The position numbers were made by a program, and so were the translations under genes. Source: Candidatus Omnitrophota bacterium (lineage in GTDB: Bacteria > Omnitrophota > Gorgyraeia > B26-G9). From it: a DNA stretch of 6,833 bases. Below the pieces are notes generated by a model, which was not told where the DNA came from, did not search any database, and worked only from the letters and a program-made list of their open reading frames with translations. The stretch is taken from the NCBI GenBank assembly GCA_028718845.1, contig JAQULA010000097.1, forward strand, positions 1 to 6,833, read 5' to 3'. Below, one piece after another: positions 1 to 5,826 of the stretch (the stretch's first letter is position 1; the number at the start of each line of letters is the position of its first letter).

Positions 1-647
1 AAAAAACCGGAAAGGGCTCCCCCGAAGCAGGCCAGAATTGTCGCCACAAAGTAATGCTTTCCGGAAAAAGCGACGATGAAAAATATTCCCGATGATATCA
101 GTGCCGTTCCGCAACTTAACCCGTCCATGTTGTCGAGCAGGTTAAAGGCATTGGTGATTCCGATTATCCATCCGATAGTCAACGCGGCCCCCACCAGGGG
201 ATTATCCTGGAACAGGGTGATCCTGATTCCGCTCAAAAATATGATTATCGCCGCGGTGGTCTGGACCGCAAGCTTGGTGCGCGCGCTCAACTTCCGCCGG
301 TCGTCGATAACTCCGGTAAGAACGATAAGCAGGGTTGTCCCGAGGATCGCCGCTATTTGCGGGGACATGGCGTGCACCCCGCGTACGTAAATGCCGAGTT
401 CCGCCGGAAGCATTCCGGAGCGTGCGCATCTGAACAGGAGCAGGCTATGCGCGATAACGGTCAGCGTAAAAGCCCCGTACATGGCGATTCCGCCCAATAA
501 CGGTACGGGCTGTTCGTGGAGTTTTCTTATCCCGTCGGGAAGATCGACAAACCGATGGCGCAGCGCAATGTTTCTCAGCAGTCCGCAAAGACAGTATGCC
601 CCGAGAAAGGTGAATAAAAATATGTATAAGCAGATTATTTCCCACAT
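1..647 (-). CDS. WecA/MraY-family polyprenyl-phosphate sugar-1-phosphate transferase, C-terminus cut by window edge
   Basis: Reading the minus strand from an ATG at 647 gives an open frame of 215 codons that runs off the left edge, so the 3' end is missing. The protein is strongly hydrophobic with several membrane segments, beginning at residues 5-25. It carries the family hallmarks in order: DLPDGIRKLHEQPVPLLGGI (residues 35-54, the conserved Arg-Lys-x-His and Gly-Gly region), the Asp-Asp pair in GVIDDRRKL (112-120), and NAFNLLDNMDGL (166-177). Members transfer a sugar 1-phosphate from a UDP-sugar to undecaprenyl phosphate at the inner face of the cytoplasmic membrane, and the Asp residues bind Mg2+ and the substrate. 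The NAFNLLDNMDGL form fits WecA/TagO-like enzymes that start O-antigen, exopolysaccharide or related glycans better than MraY itself, but the sugar cannot be read. The start lies inside the end of the upstream glycosyltransferase gene (13-bp overlap), suggesting translational coupling. Family is confident; exact substrate is not. Confidence 0.9.
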   Translation of the reverse strand, partial: MWEIICLYIFLFTFLGAYCLCGLLRNIALRHRFVDLPDGIRKLHEQPVPLLGGIAMYGAFTLTVIAHSLLLFRCARSGMLPAELGIYVRGVHAMSPQIAAILGTTLLIVLTGVIDDRRKLSARTKLAVQTTAAIIIFLSGIRITLFQDNPLVGAALTIGWIIGITNAFNLLDNMDGLSCGTALISSGIFFIVAFSGKHYFVATILACFGGALSGF

Positions 648-1807
648 GCGAGTATCTCCCGATACACGGCGTCGATTGCGCTTACCATGCTTTCGGCGTT
701 GAAACGCTCCCCGGCCGTGCGTTCTCCGGCGCTGCCCATGCGCTGCGCCTTGTTCGGGTCGCGCAACAGTTCGATCAGCCGGGTTGCCAGTAATTCCGTG
801 TTTTTTGCCGGGACCAGGTAACCGTTGACGGAGTCGATGACAACATCTCGGGCTCCGTCCACATCAAAGCATACCACGGGAATCCCGCCGGCAAAGCCCT
901 GAACGACTGCCCGCGGCAGTCCTTCGTGCAGGGAGGTATGGGCCAGGACATCAATGGCCTGGATATATTCCGGTATTTGCTGCGGAGGCACCAGTCCGGC
1001 AAAGATGATGCTGTCGGCAATCCCCAGCCGCCGGGCCCGCAGCATCAGGGATTGTTTTAAAATTCCGTCACCGATAAGCAGTATCTTTACTTCCGGGATC
1101 TGGGTTTTCAGGGAAACTGCCGCATCGAGTAAATATTCATGGCCTTTCAGCGGAAATAAACGGGCGATCTTACCAATTACCGGGGTTTGCCCGGGGATGC
1201 CCAGTTTTTCCCGTATCCGGGCGCGTCGAGAAGAATCTTTTCGAAATGCCGCGACATCAATGCCGCTGTAAATCGTAATCAGTTTTTCCCGTGGGGCGAT
1301 CCCGGCAGCTACGGCTTCTTCAACCAGTGTTTTCGAGACACAGATGATCTTATCCGTCCAGGCTGAGGCCGATTTTTCCATAAAACGGTAAAGCCGGTTT
1401 TTCCAAGAGCTTTGATGTTTAAAAAAAGGCATTCCATGAACGGTATGCACGATGTACGGGGTTCCGGCGAGCTTTGCCGCCAATCTCCCCAGGATTCCGG
1501 CTTTTGAACTATGGGTATGTACAATATTGAAACGTTCCCGTTTAATCCGGCGGTATAAAGCCCATAACGCCGCGACGTCATAAAACAGATTGATATTTCT
1601 GCGCAACGCCGGAATGATTACCAGTGCCGATCGACCGCGGACGCGATCCACCAGGCTGCCTTCCGGTCCATAGGTCGGGCCGCTGATTAAGGTAACCGAA
1701 TAGTCGGGTAAATGCCGAAGTCCGTTTACCGTTAATAGCGTGTTTTCCTGGGCTCCGCCGATAATGAGCCGGGTGATTATGTGAGCGACTTTTATTTTTT
1801 GTTTCAC
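635..1807 (-). CDS. GT4-family (GT-B fold) glycosyltransferase
   Basis: A 390-residue protein, normal length for a GT4 retaining glycosyltransferase. The N-terminal acceptor domain starts with a beta strand and a glycine-rich loop (IIGGAQ, residues 15-20) and contains HTHSSKAGILGR (97-108). The C-terminal nucleotide-sugar domain has IGKIARLFPLKGHEYLL (211-227), whose Arg216 and Lys221 are the usual donor-phosphate contacts, then LIGDG (244-248) and HEGLPRAVVQGFAGGIPVV (294-312). This last segment is the EX7E region, but the second Glu is Gln303. There is no signal peptide or membrane helix, so it should act in the cytoplasm or at the inner membrane face, adding a sugar to a lipid-linked or capsular glycan. 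The start is GTG at 1807, with no good ribosome site before it. It overlaps the WecA-like gene by 13 bp and follows the pilus genes after a 100-bp gap. Donor and acceptor are unknown. Confidence 0.92.
   Translation of the reverse strand: MKQKIKVAHIITRLIIGGAQENTLLTVNGLRHLPDYSVTLISGPTYGPEGSLVDRVRGRSALVIIPALRRNINLFYDVAALWALYRRIKRERFNIVHTHSSKAGILGRLAAKLAGTPYIVHTVHGMPFFKHQSSWKNRLYRFMEKSASAWTDKIICVSKTLVEEAVAAGIAPREKLITIYSGIDVAAFRKDSSRRARIREKLGIPGQTPVIGKIARLFPLKGHEYLLDAAVSLKTQIPEVKILLIGDGILKQSLMLRARRLGIADSIIFAGLVPPQQIPEYIQAIDVLAHTSLHEGLPRAVVQGFAGGIPVVCFDVDGARDVVIDSVNGYLVPAKNTELLATRLIELLRDPNKAQRMGSAGERTAGERFNAESMVSAIDAVYREILACGK
656..660 (-). promoter_or_regulatory. Ribosome binding site of the WecA-like gene
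   Basis: The minus-strand sequence GGGAG lies 8 bases before the ATG at 647, inside the last codons of the glycosyltransferase gene. It supports the 647 start and the 13-bp overlap between the two genes. Confidence 0.6.
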
Positions 1808-1907
1808 CGTAATATATGCGCCGTTCCGGCCGGAAACCGTCGGCGAAGTTTCCCCTGATTTTTAAAACCGGTTTTTCTTTCCGCGCGGAGAGGGTCCGGA
1901 CGCAGGG
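1808..1907. other. Intergenic gap with two palindromes, between pilus genes and glycan genes
   Basis: This 100-bp gap is the only sizeable break in the minus-strand run. It holds an imperfect 27-base palindrome at 1819-1845 (CGCCG/CGGCG arms around the perfect TTCCGGCCGGAA at 1824-1835) and a perfect 12-base palindrome AAAACCGGTTTT at 1864-1875. On the minus strand no T-run follows either one, so they are not convincing intrinsic terminators. I see no clear promoter. Possible roles are an mRNA structure setting expression of the glycan genes relative to the pilus genes, or a protein binding site; neither is shown. Confidence 0.4.
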
Positions 1908-2459
1908 TCATTCCTTGTGCAGCTTAATCACCAGCAGTTCACCGTCTTCCATTAAAATGACCGCATCTTTTTCCATGTCGACCACGGTTTTGCCGTAAAT
2001 GATATCGCCGATTTTGACCACCTGTGAGTTAATGATCGCCGTCGGTATGTTTTCATCCCAGAGGATACCGCTTACCTTCAGGTCGATTACCGGTTTTTTT
2101 TGGTTGACAACCGGCTGCTGCTTTTCCGGGTTTTTAGAGGCCAGAAAGGGGTCTCTGCTGTCGGTTGCCGGTTTTTTTTCCGCACTTTCCCCCTCCGGCG
2201 CCGCCGGTGTTTTTGTCTGTGCCGGTTGAACGGCGGCGGGTGTTCTTGAACCCGGCGCGGGAACTACCGGCTCGATGATTTTTGTCCGGGTTTTTAAGGC
2301 ATTGATTTTGACGTTAAACCAATGGTTGGCGACAAACAGCGCCCCGGCGACGATAATCACAAGCACGATCTTTTCCGTCGTCGAAAAACGTTTGGCCGCT
2401 AGCCGCGTGATTGATTTTTTCAGGCCCTGTTGCAGGATATTATTGTTTGCGCTGGTCAT
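1908..2459 (-). CDS. GspC/PilP-like inner-membrane to secretin connector protein
   Basis: A 183-residue protein with a short cytoplasmic N-terminus (1-30, with several Lys/Arg), one membrane helix (about 31-46), a long Pro/Ala/Lys-rich linker (about 62-122) containing a DPF motif (103-105), and a compact beta-rich domain (about 126-183) with KVSGILWDENIPTAII and a VKIGDII segment. This matches the homology-region domain shared by GspC of type II secretion and PilP of type IV pili, which binds the secretin's N0 domain across the periplasm. PilP is normally a lipoprotein; here there is no lipobox and no cysteine at all, so the topology is that of GspC. The ATG lies one base after the stop of the PilO-like gene (TGATATG), and no Shine-Dalgarno site is visible, so translation is probably coupled. 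The choice between the names GspC and PilP is open. Confidence 0.82.
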   Translation of the reverse strand: MTSANNNILQQGLKKSITRLAAKRFSTTEKIVLVIIVAGALFVANHWFNVKINALKTRTKIIEPVVPAPGSRTPAAVQPAQTKTPAAPEGESAEKKPATDSRDPFLASKNPEKQQPVVNQKKPVIDLKVSGILWDENIPTAIINSQVVKIGDIIYGKTVVDMEKDAVILMEDGELLVIKLHKE

Positions 2460-2460
2460 A

Positions 2461-3027
2461 TCATTTTGCCAGTATGGAAAGGTTCAGTCGGATCGCCAGA
2501 TTCGGCCTTTCCAGGGTTGTTATTTGTATCGATTCGGGAAAAACCAATATTTTTTTTAAGCTTTCGAGAAAAATCAATAAGTTGGCATACCGGGTGTTGA
2601 TGTCAAGATATAATGTCATGCTGTTGTAGGCCTCTTTCTGGGTGAAGTCCTTGGGTTCGAGGCTTTTTATCTCGCAACCGGATTCATAGGCCAGGTGAGT
2701 GATGGTTTCCAGTATTTTTGAAAGCTCGGCGCGCCGCGGCATGGTGTTTTCAATAACGGCGATTGCGGCAGCCGTGCCGTTTTTTTTGTTTTCTATTTTT
2801 TGCAGGACCAGCGCCAGATTTTTTGCATTCGGATATTCCATGTTTCTAATGACCTTGATGGTGTCGTCGAGCAGGAGCATGTCCTGTTCAAAACCGAAAA
2901 TTTTCTTGGCGTGCGGTTTATAGGCATGATCATAATACATCCCCATGAGCAATACGCACGCCCCGATGGCGACAACCACCTTATATTTCGTTTGTATCGG
3001 CGGTAAATTTATTTTCGGCAGTTCCAT
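2461..3027 (-). CDS. pilO: PilO/GspM-like inner-membrane platform protein
   Basis: A 188-residue protein with a short cytoplasmic tail, one membrane helix (about 16-32), an amphipathic, probably coiled-coil stretch (about 38-85), and a periplasmic alpha/beta domain (about 95-188). The segment MPRRAELSKILETITHLA (96-113), followed by the GCEIKSLEP strand and LYLDINTRYANLLIFLESL (139-157), follows the PilO pattern of a ferredoxin-like fold. PilO forms heterodimers with PilN and contacts PilP in the platform that supports filament assembly; GspM has the same place in type II secretion. It sits 7 bases after the PilM-PilN fusion gene and one base before the GspC/PilP-like gene, the normal N-O-P order. 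The start at 3027 has only a weak GGA upstream. One cysteine (118) lies in the periplasmic domain and another (24) in the membrane helix. Confidence 0.85.
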   Translation of the reverse strand: MELPKINLPPIQTKYKVVVAIGACVLLMGMYYDHAYKPHAKKIFGFEQDMLLLDDTIKVIRNMEYPNAKNLALVLQKIENKKNGTAAAIAVIENTMPRRAELSKILETITHLAYESGCEIKSLEPKDFTQKEAYNSMTLYLDINTRYANLLIFLESLKKILVFPESIQITTLERPNLAIRLNLSILAK

Positions 3028-3034
3028 ATGTCCG

Positions 3035-4633
3035 TTATTTCTTTCCGATGGTTATTTTAAAATAAGTCAACGGAGTGCTGGTATTGATTTTCTCCTCGAC
3101 CGATTCAAGTTTAACCGATGAAAACCAGGGCAGTGCTTCCAGCTTCCGGACGAAATCGATAACCAGGATATTGCTTTCGCTTGCCCCTTTAAGTACGATG
3201 GTTTTCTTTGATTCCTCCAGCTGGACCGAATCCAGCCATACTCCTTCCGGGATGACCTCGCTTAACCCCCGGAGAAGATTGATCCATGATTTTTGCGTGG
3301 ACGGGATTGATTCTAAAAAATCCAGTTTACGTTTGATTTCCTGCTCGTTTTTCCACGCGGTAATGATCGCTTCCTTTTCCGCTTTTTCCCGGGTCAGGTT
3401 TTTTTCTTTTTTTACCAGGTTCACATAAACGATCAGCAGGGCGGCGATAACCGCGACCGGAACGATCGTGAATAACTTTTTTTTGATTTCCAGCCGCGTA
3501 TCTTTGCGAAATTCCGCCGGGAGCAGGTTGATCCGCTTAACGTCACCGCTGTTTATCGCTGCTCCGATAGCGACGGCAAAGAACGCGTCGAACTCGTCGA
3601 GGTTGGCAAAGGCGCGTTGATCAAACAGAAGACCGTTGAACGGATTGCCGATCTCGGTAAAAATCCCCAGTTCCTCGCTGAGAAATTTGTCCAGGTTCAG
3701 CAGTTTCGCCGAACCGCCGTAAATCACCAGCCGGTCGATGCGTTCGATATGGAATTGGGCCTTATAATAGCCGAACGACCGGTCAATCTGTCCGGCAAGT
3801 TGTTTTAATGAGTCCACGATACAGCTATAATGCGCCGCTTTGTCGCTGACGCCGAATTTTATTTTCTGCTCTTCCGCCTCCGTCGCGGCCAGATTCATTT
3901 CCTTGGCCAGGGCGGCGGTGATCGTTTCTCCGCCGAAAAGGATCTCCCGGCTGAACCGCAGCACATTATTGCTGAAAATATTTATTTTGGTGGTGTGCGC
4001 TCCGAGGTCGAGTAACGCGATCGTATCGCTTTCCTTCCATTGATTCGCTTTCTGGAAAACATTCCACAGGCAGAATGCCGGCATGGTCACCGATTGGAAC
4101 AGAAACCGGTTTTTGAGATAAAACTCCATGTGTTTTTTTATGTCTTCGGTCGGAACGGCGACAACTTCCAGTTCGAAATTTTTTGCCCCGGCGCGAATAG
4201 TCTCTCCGCTGACCAGAAAATCGATCGTTGCCGAATCAATGGGGAAATCAATGTTTTGTTCCATTTCCCATTTTACCGATTCGCGTAGTTCCGCGTCCGG
4301 CATTGCCGGCAGACTGATATTTTTAAGCACCAGCGAAGGAACATTAATGATGGTAATAATGCGTTTTACTTTACCGTGCACCTGAGCCAGCGCGTTTTTA
4401 AGCGCGGTTTGAATTTTTTTCTGGAGCTCTTCTGGGGTTTCGTTCGGAGTAATGGGATCGGGAATTTCCGCCAGACCGATGCTGATCAACCGGGTTCCCA
4501 CCGGAGTTTCCTTAAGTACGGCTATTTTTGCGGTTGTCGTTCCGATATCAATAGCGGCGAAAGTTTGTCCCGGTTCGAATAAATTGATTTCCTGGTCAAG
4601 CTGTGTGCTGGTTTGTTTGATCTTTGGCGGCAT
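3035..4633 (-). CDS. PilM-PilN fusion protein (GspL-like layout)
   Basis: A continuous 532-residue frame joins two proteins that are usually separate. Residues 24-360 are PilM, an actin-like ATP-binding domain: phosphate-1 loop AAIDIGTTTAKIAV (26-39), phosphate-2 loop LLDLGAHTTKINIF (207-220), and adenosine motif VIYGGSAKLLNL (303-314). From 366 the PilN part begins with KRINLLPAEFR, the conserved N-terminal peptide by which free PilN binds PilM. It continues with a membrane helix (about 388-406), a charged, probably coiled-coil stretch (408-445), and a periplasmic ferredoxin-like domain (about 446-532). The same layout, cytoplasmic actin-like domain plus helix plus periplasmic domain, is seen in GspL of type II secretion, but GspL is shorter (about 400 residues) and this reads clearly as PilM and PilN end to end. 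It would recruit the assembly ATPase or platform protein and pair with PilO. It precedes the PilO-like gene by 7 bases. Confidence 0.9.
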   Translation of the reverse strand: MPPKIKQTSTQLDQEINLFEPGQTFAAIDIGTTTAKIAVLKETPVGTRLISIGLAEIPDPITPNETPEELQKKIQTALKNALAQVHGKVKRIITIINVPSLVLKNISLPAMPDAELRESVKWEMEQNIDFPIDSATIDFLVSGETIRAGAKNFELEVVAVPTEDIKKHMEFYLKNRFLFQSVTMPAFCLWNVFQKANQWKESDTIALLDLGAHTTKINIFSNNVLRFSREILFGGETITAALAKEMNLAATEAEEQKIKFGVSDKAAHYSCIVDSLKQLAGQIDRSFGYYKAQFHIERIDRLVIYGGSAKLLNLDKFLSEELGIFTEIGNPFNGLLFDQRAFANLDEFDAFFAVAIGAAINSGDVKRINLLPAEFRKDTRLEIKKKLFTIVPVAVIAALLIVYVNLVKKEKNLTREKAEKEAIITAWKNEQEIKRKLDFLESIPSTQKSWINLLRGLSEVIPEGVWLDSVQLEESKKTIVLKGASESNILVIDFVRKLEALPWFSSVKLESVEEKINTSTPLTYFKITIGKK

Positions 4634-4642
4634 AGCCCCTTA

Positions 4643-4648
4643 CCCCTC
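4643..4648 (-). promoter_or_regulatory. Ribosome binding site of the PilM-PilN gene
   Basis: Minus-strand GAGGGG lies 9 bases before the ATG at 4633 and supports that start. The 56-bp spacer between the prepilin stop and this gene otherwise holds only a short GTTCGCGAAC palindrome (4679-4688); I see no promoter in it, so the gene is probably transcribed from the promoter ahead of the prepilin gene. Confidence 0.6.
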
Positions 4649-4689
4649 GACCCCGGTGTTTTTTATTTCCGTTAAACAGTTCGCGAACG

Positions 4690-5142
4690 TTAGCTGCCGG
4701 ACATAACCGCTAATCCGGTTGTCGGATAGACCTGCAGCGTAATCGTTTCGCTGAAACCCTTCCCTTGCACGATAATAATTGCTGCTGAAGACGCATCGCC
4801 GGTGGGCCTGAACGCCGTATCGGATGCCTGGATTAGATTGTTTTCCAGCGAGACACTGGAAACGGTTTGGATATAGGCATCCGTGCCGGCAGCATGCTCC
4901 CGTATCTGATAACTCTCAGCAGCCGTATCAAAAACAAAATGGTAATTTTTATGTTCGATAATCGCCTGTTGGCGATACGAACGCAAATCCGATAAAATCC
5001 GCCAGGCATCGTTCTTCAACGAGGCATAATTCAGCATCGACCGGTAATACGGCATTCCTAAAAAAACCATTACCCCCAGCAGTCCAATTACAATCAGTAA
5101 TTCTATAAGGCTAAAACCGCTATGACCTTTTTTCTGCCGCAT
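4690..5142 (-). CDS. GspH/FimT-like type IV prepilin (minor pseudopilin)
   Basis: A 150-residue prepilin. The leader MRQKKGHSG is short and positively charged and ends in Gly9; cleavage before Phe10 would give a mature protein starting FSLIELLIVIGLLG with the conserved Glu at +5 (Glu14). The hydrophobic helix spans about 10-32. The following segment ASLKNDAWRILSDLRSYRQQ (40-59), then a strand HFVFDTAAESYQI, is the pattern of the GspH/FimT family of minor pilins. No cysteines are present. These proteins sit at the tip of the pseudopilus or prime pilus assembly after processing by the prepilin peptidase. The start ATG at 5142 is chosen because it gives a standard leader; the frame stays open 64 codons further upstream, but that stretch contains the promoter. 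The ribosome site is weak (AGGA, 12 bases upstream). It is the first gene of the minus-strand run. Confidence 0.88.
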   Translation of the reverse strand: MRQKKGHSGFSLIELLIVIGLLGVMVFLGMPYYRSMLNYASLKNDAWRILSDLRSYRQQAIIEHKNYHFVFDTAAESYQIREHAAGTDAYIQTVSSVSLENNLIQASDTAFRPTGDASSAAIIIVQGKGFSETITLQVYPTTGLAVMSGS

Positions 5143-5208
5143 AACCGTGGGGAATCCTGTTGTGCTAAATCTTTTAACATATTTAATCCAAAGGAGTTCT
5201 GTTAGTAG

Positions 5209-5238
5209 ATTGTAACATTGATCATCCCGGGGTGTCAA
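5209..5238 (-). promoter_or_regulatory. Sigma70-type promoter for the GspH-like/PilMN/PilO/GspC-like run
   Basis: On the minus strand a perfect TTGACA (5238-5233) is followed after 18 bases by TACAAT (5214-5209), five of six matches to TATAAT. Transcription would begin near 5202, about 60 bases before the prepilin ATG. The sequence is a strong match by consensus, but activity is inferred. Confidence 0.7.
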
Positions 5239-5263
5239 GAAAAGTTTTTCCTCCTTTAAATGC

Positions 5264-5292
5264 TTGACAGCCGGTATTGGTTCTGATAAAAT
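5264..5292 (+). promoter_or_regulatory. Sigma70-type promoter for the GspI/J/K-like run
   Basis: A perfect TTGACA (5264-5269) is separated by the ideal 17 bases from TAAAAT (5287-5292), five of six matches to the -10 consensus. The start would be near 5299, leaving a leader of about 20 bases before the ATG at 5319, in which no Shine-Dalgarno site is visible. Confidence 0.72.
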
Positions 5293-5318
5293 CAATCTGA
5301 TATTTATAAACATAACTA

Positions 5319-5822
5319 ATGGAAAATAGAGCATTTACATACATAGAAGTTTTGCTGGCCGTGGTTATCCTCGGCTTAGTGCTTATTCCCCTTTTATCCC
5401 AATTTTATATCGGCTTCCAAGCCAACATTACCTCGGAACTGGTGACTCAGGCAGCCGACCTGGCCGATGACCTTATCGAAGAGATAAAAGGCCGGCGTTT
5501 TGATGAGAATCTTTTTCCGGATGAACCGGTTAACCCTAATGCCCTCGGGACTGATGCCGACGAAAATCCATCCCAGCGGGCAACCTTCGACGATGTCGAT
5601 GATTACAATGGCTGGCAGGAAAATCCCCCCCAAACCGTAACCGGTACGGTGCTGGGCGATTTTTCTTTGTTCTCGCGCAGCGTAACGGTTGATTACGTGC
5701 GGCTTAACTCGGCGAAATGGGAGCATTCCGAAACATCAACCTATTATAAGCGCATTATCGTAACGGTCACACATCCGGAAATTACGCGCAAGACTCTTGA
5801 AACCATTGTTTCCCTATACTAA
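5319..5822 (+). CDS. GspI/PilV-like type IV prepilin with Ala at the cleavage site
   Basis: A 167-residue prepilin. The start must be at or just before 5319 because a TAA stops the frame at 5313-5315. The leader is only MENRA, giving a mature start FTYIEVLLAVVILGLVLIPLL with Glu at +5 (Glu10). The usual Gly at -1 is replaced by Ala5. The membrane-spanning pilin helix covers about 6-27. After it comes a helix with ELVTQAADLADDLIEEIKGRRF (40-61), typical of the I-type minor pilins, an acidic loop FDDVDDYNGWQENPP (90-104), and a beta-rich end (about 107-167) with TYYKRIIVTVTHP. There are no cysteines. It is the first gene of the rightward run, four bases before the next gene, and lacks an evident ribosome site. 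By order (I, J, K) it is best called GspI-like; PilV or MshD naming is equally possible. Confidence 0.85.
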   Translation: MENRAFTYIEVLLAVVILGLVLIPLLSQFYIGFQANITSELVTQAADLADDLIEEIKGRRFDENLFPDEPVNPNALGTDADENPSQRATFDDVDDYNGWQENPPQTVTGTVLGDFSLFSRSVTVDYVRLNSAKWEHSETSTYYKRIIVTVTHPEITRKTLETIVSLY

Positions 5823-5826
5823 AAAC

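Larger units (their letters stand above)
5143..5318. other. Divergent control region between the two pilus gene runs
   Basis: This 176-bp AT-rich stretch separates the leftward and rightward genes and contains one good sigma70-type promoter for each direction, with the -35 boxes facing inward, 25 bp apart (5239-5263). The plus transcript would have a leader of only about 20 bases; the minus transcript about 60. The middle also holds a strong minus-strand GGAGG (5250-5254), which lies upstream of the minus promoter and so is probably not used. No intrinsic terminator or RNA gene is apparent. Confidence 0.7.

Noticed and set aside
76..702. Plus-strand open frames at 76-390 and 391-702 and minus-strand frames at 202-429 and 445-645
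   Set aside because: They lie over the WecA-like gene in other frames, which shows all family motifs; their translations have no recognisable pattern.
2764..2803. T-rich runs (such as TTTTTTTTGTTTTC) that might be plus-strand terminators
   Set aside because: On the coding minus strand they are Lys and Asn codons inside the PilO-like gene, and no GC-rich stem precedes them.
2275..2923. Plus-strand open frames with hydrophobic translations opposite the PilO and GspC-like genes
   Set aside because: The hydrophobicity comes from complementing Lys/Glu-rich codons on the real strand; they are antisense shadows.
3518..3560. A sequencing frameshift that joins separate pilM and pilN genes
   Set aside because: The frame is intact across the junction, and no stop-start pair in a nearby frame would restore a normal PilM end with an in-frame PilN start; reads would still settle it.
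3830..4706. Several plus-strand open frames opposite the PilM part of the fusion
   Set aside because: They are antisense to a gene with clear actin-like ATPase motifs and show no family features or start signals.
5143..5334. N-terminal extension of the GspH-like prepilin by 64 codons, up to an ATG at 5334, with a GGAGG at 5250-5254 before an in-frame TTG
   Set aside because: The stretch contains a strong minus-strand promoter and overlaps the opposite pilin start. Its translation has no recognisable pattern, and the ATG at 5142 gives a textbook prepilin leader.
5797..5826. TTG start for the GspJ-like gene, adding ten residues
   Set aside because: It would overlap the previous gene and lengthen the leader to 26 residues; the ATG at 5827 gives a normal charged leader.
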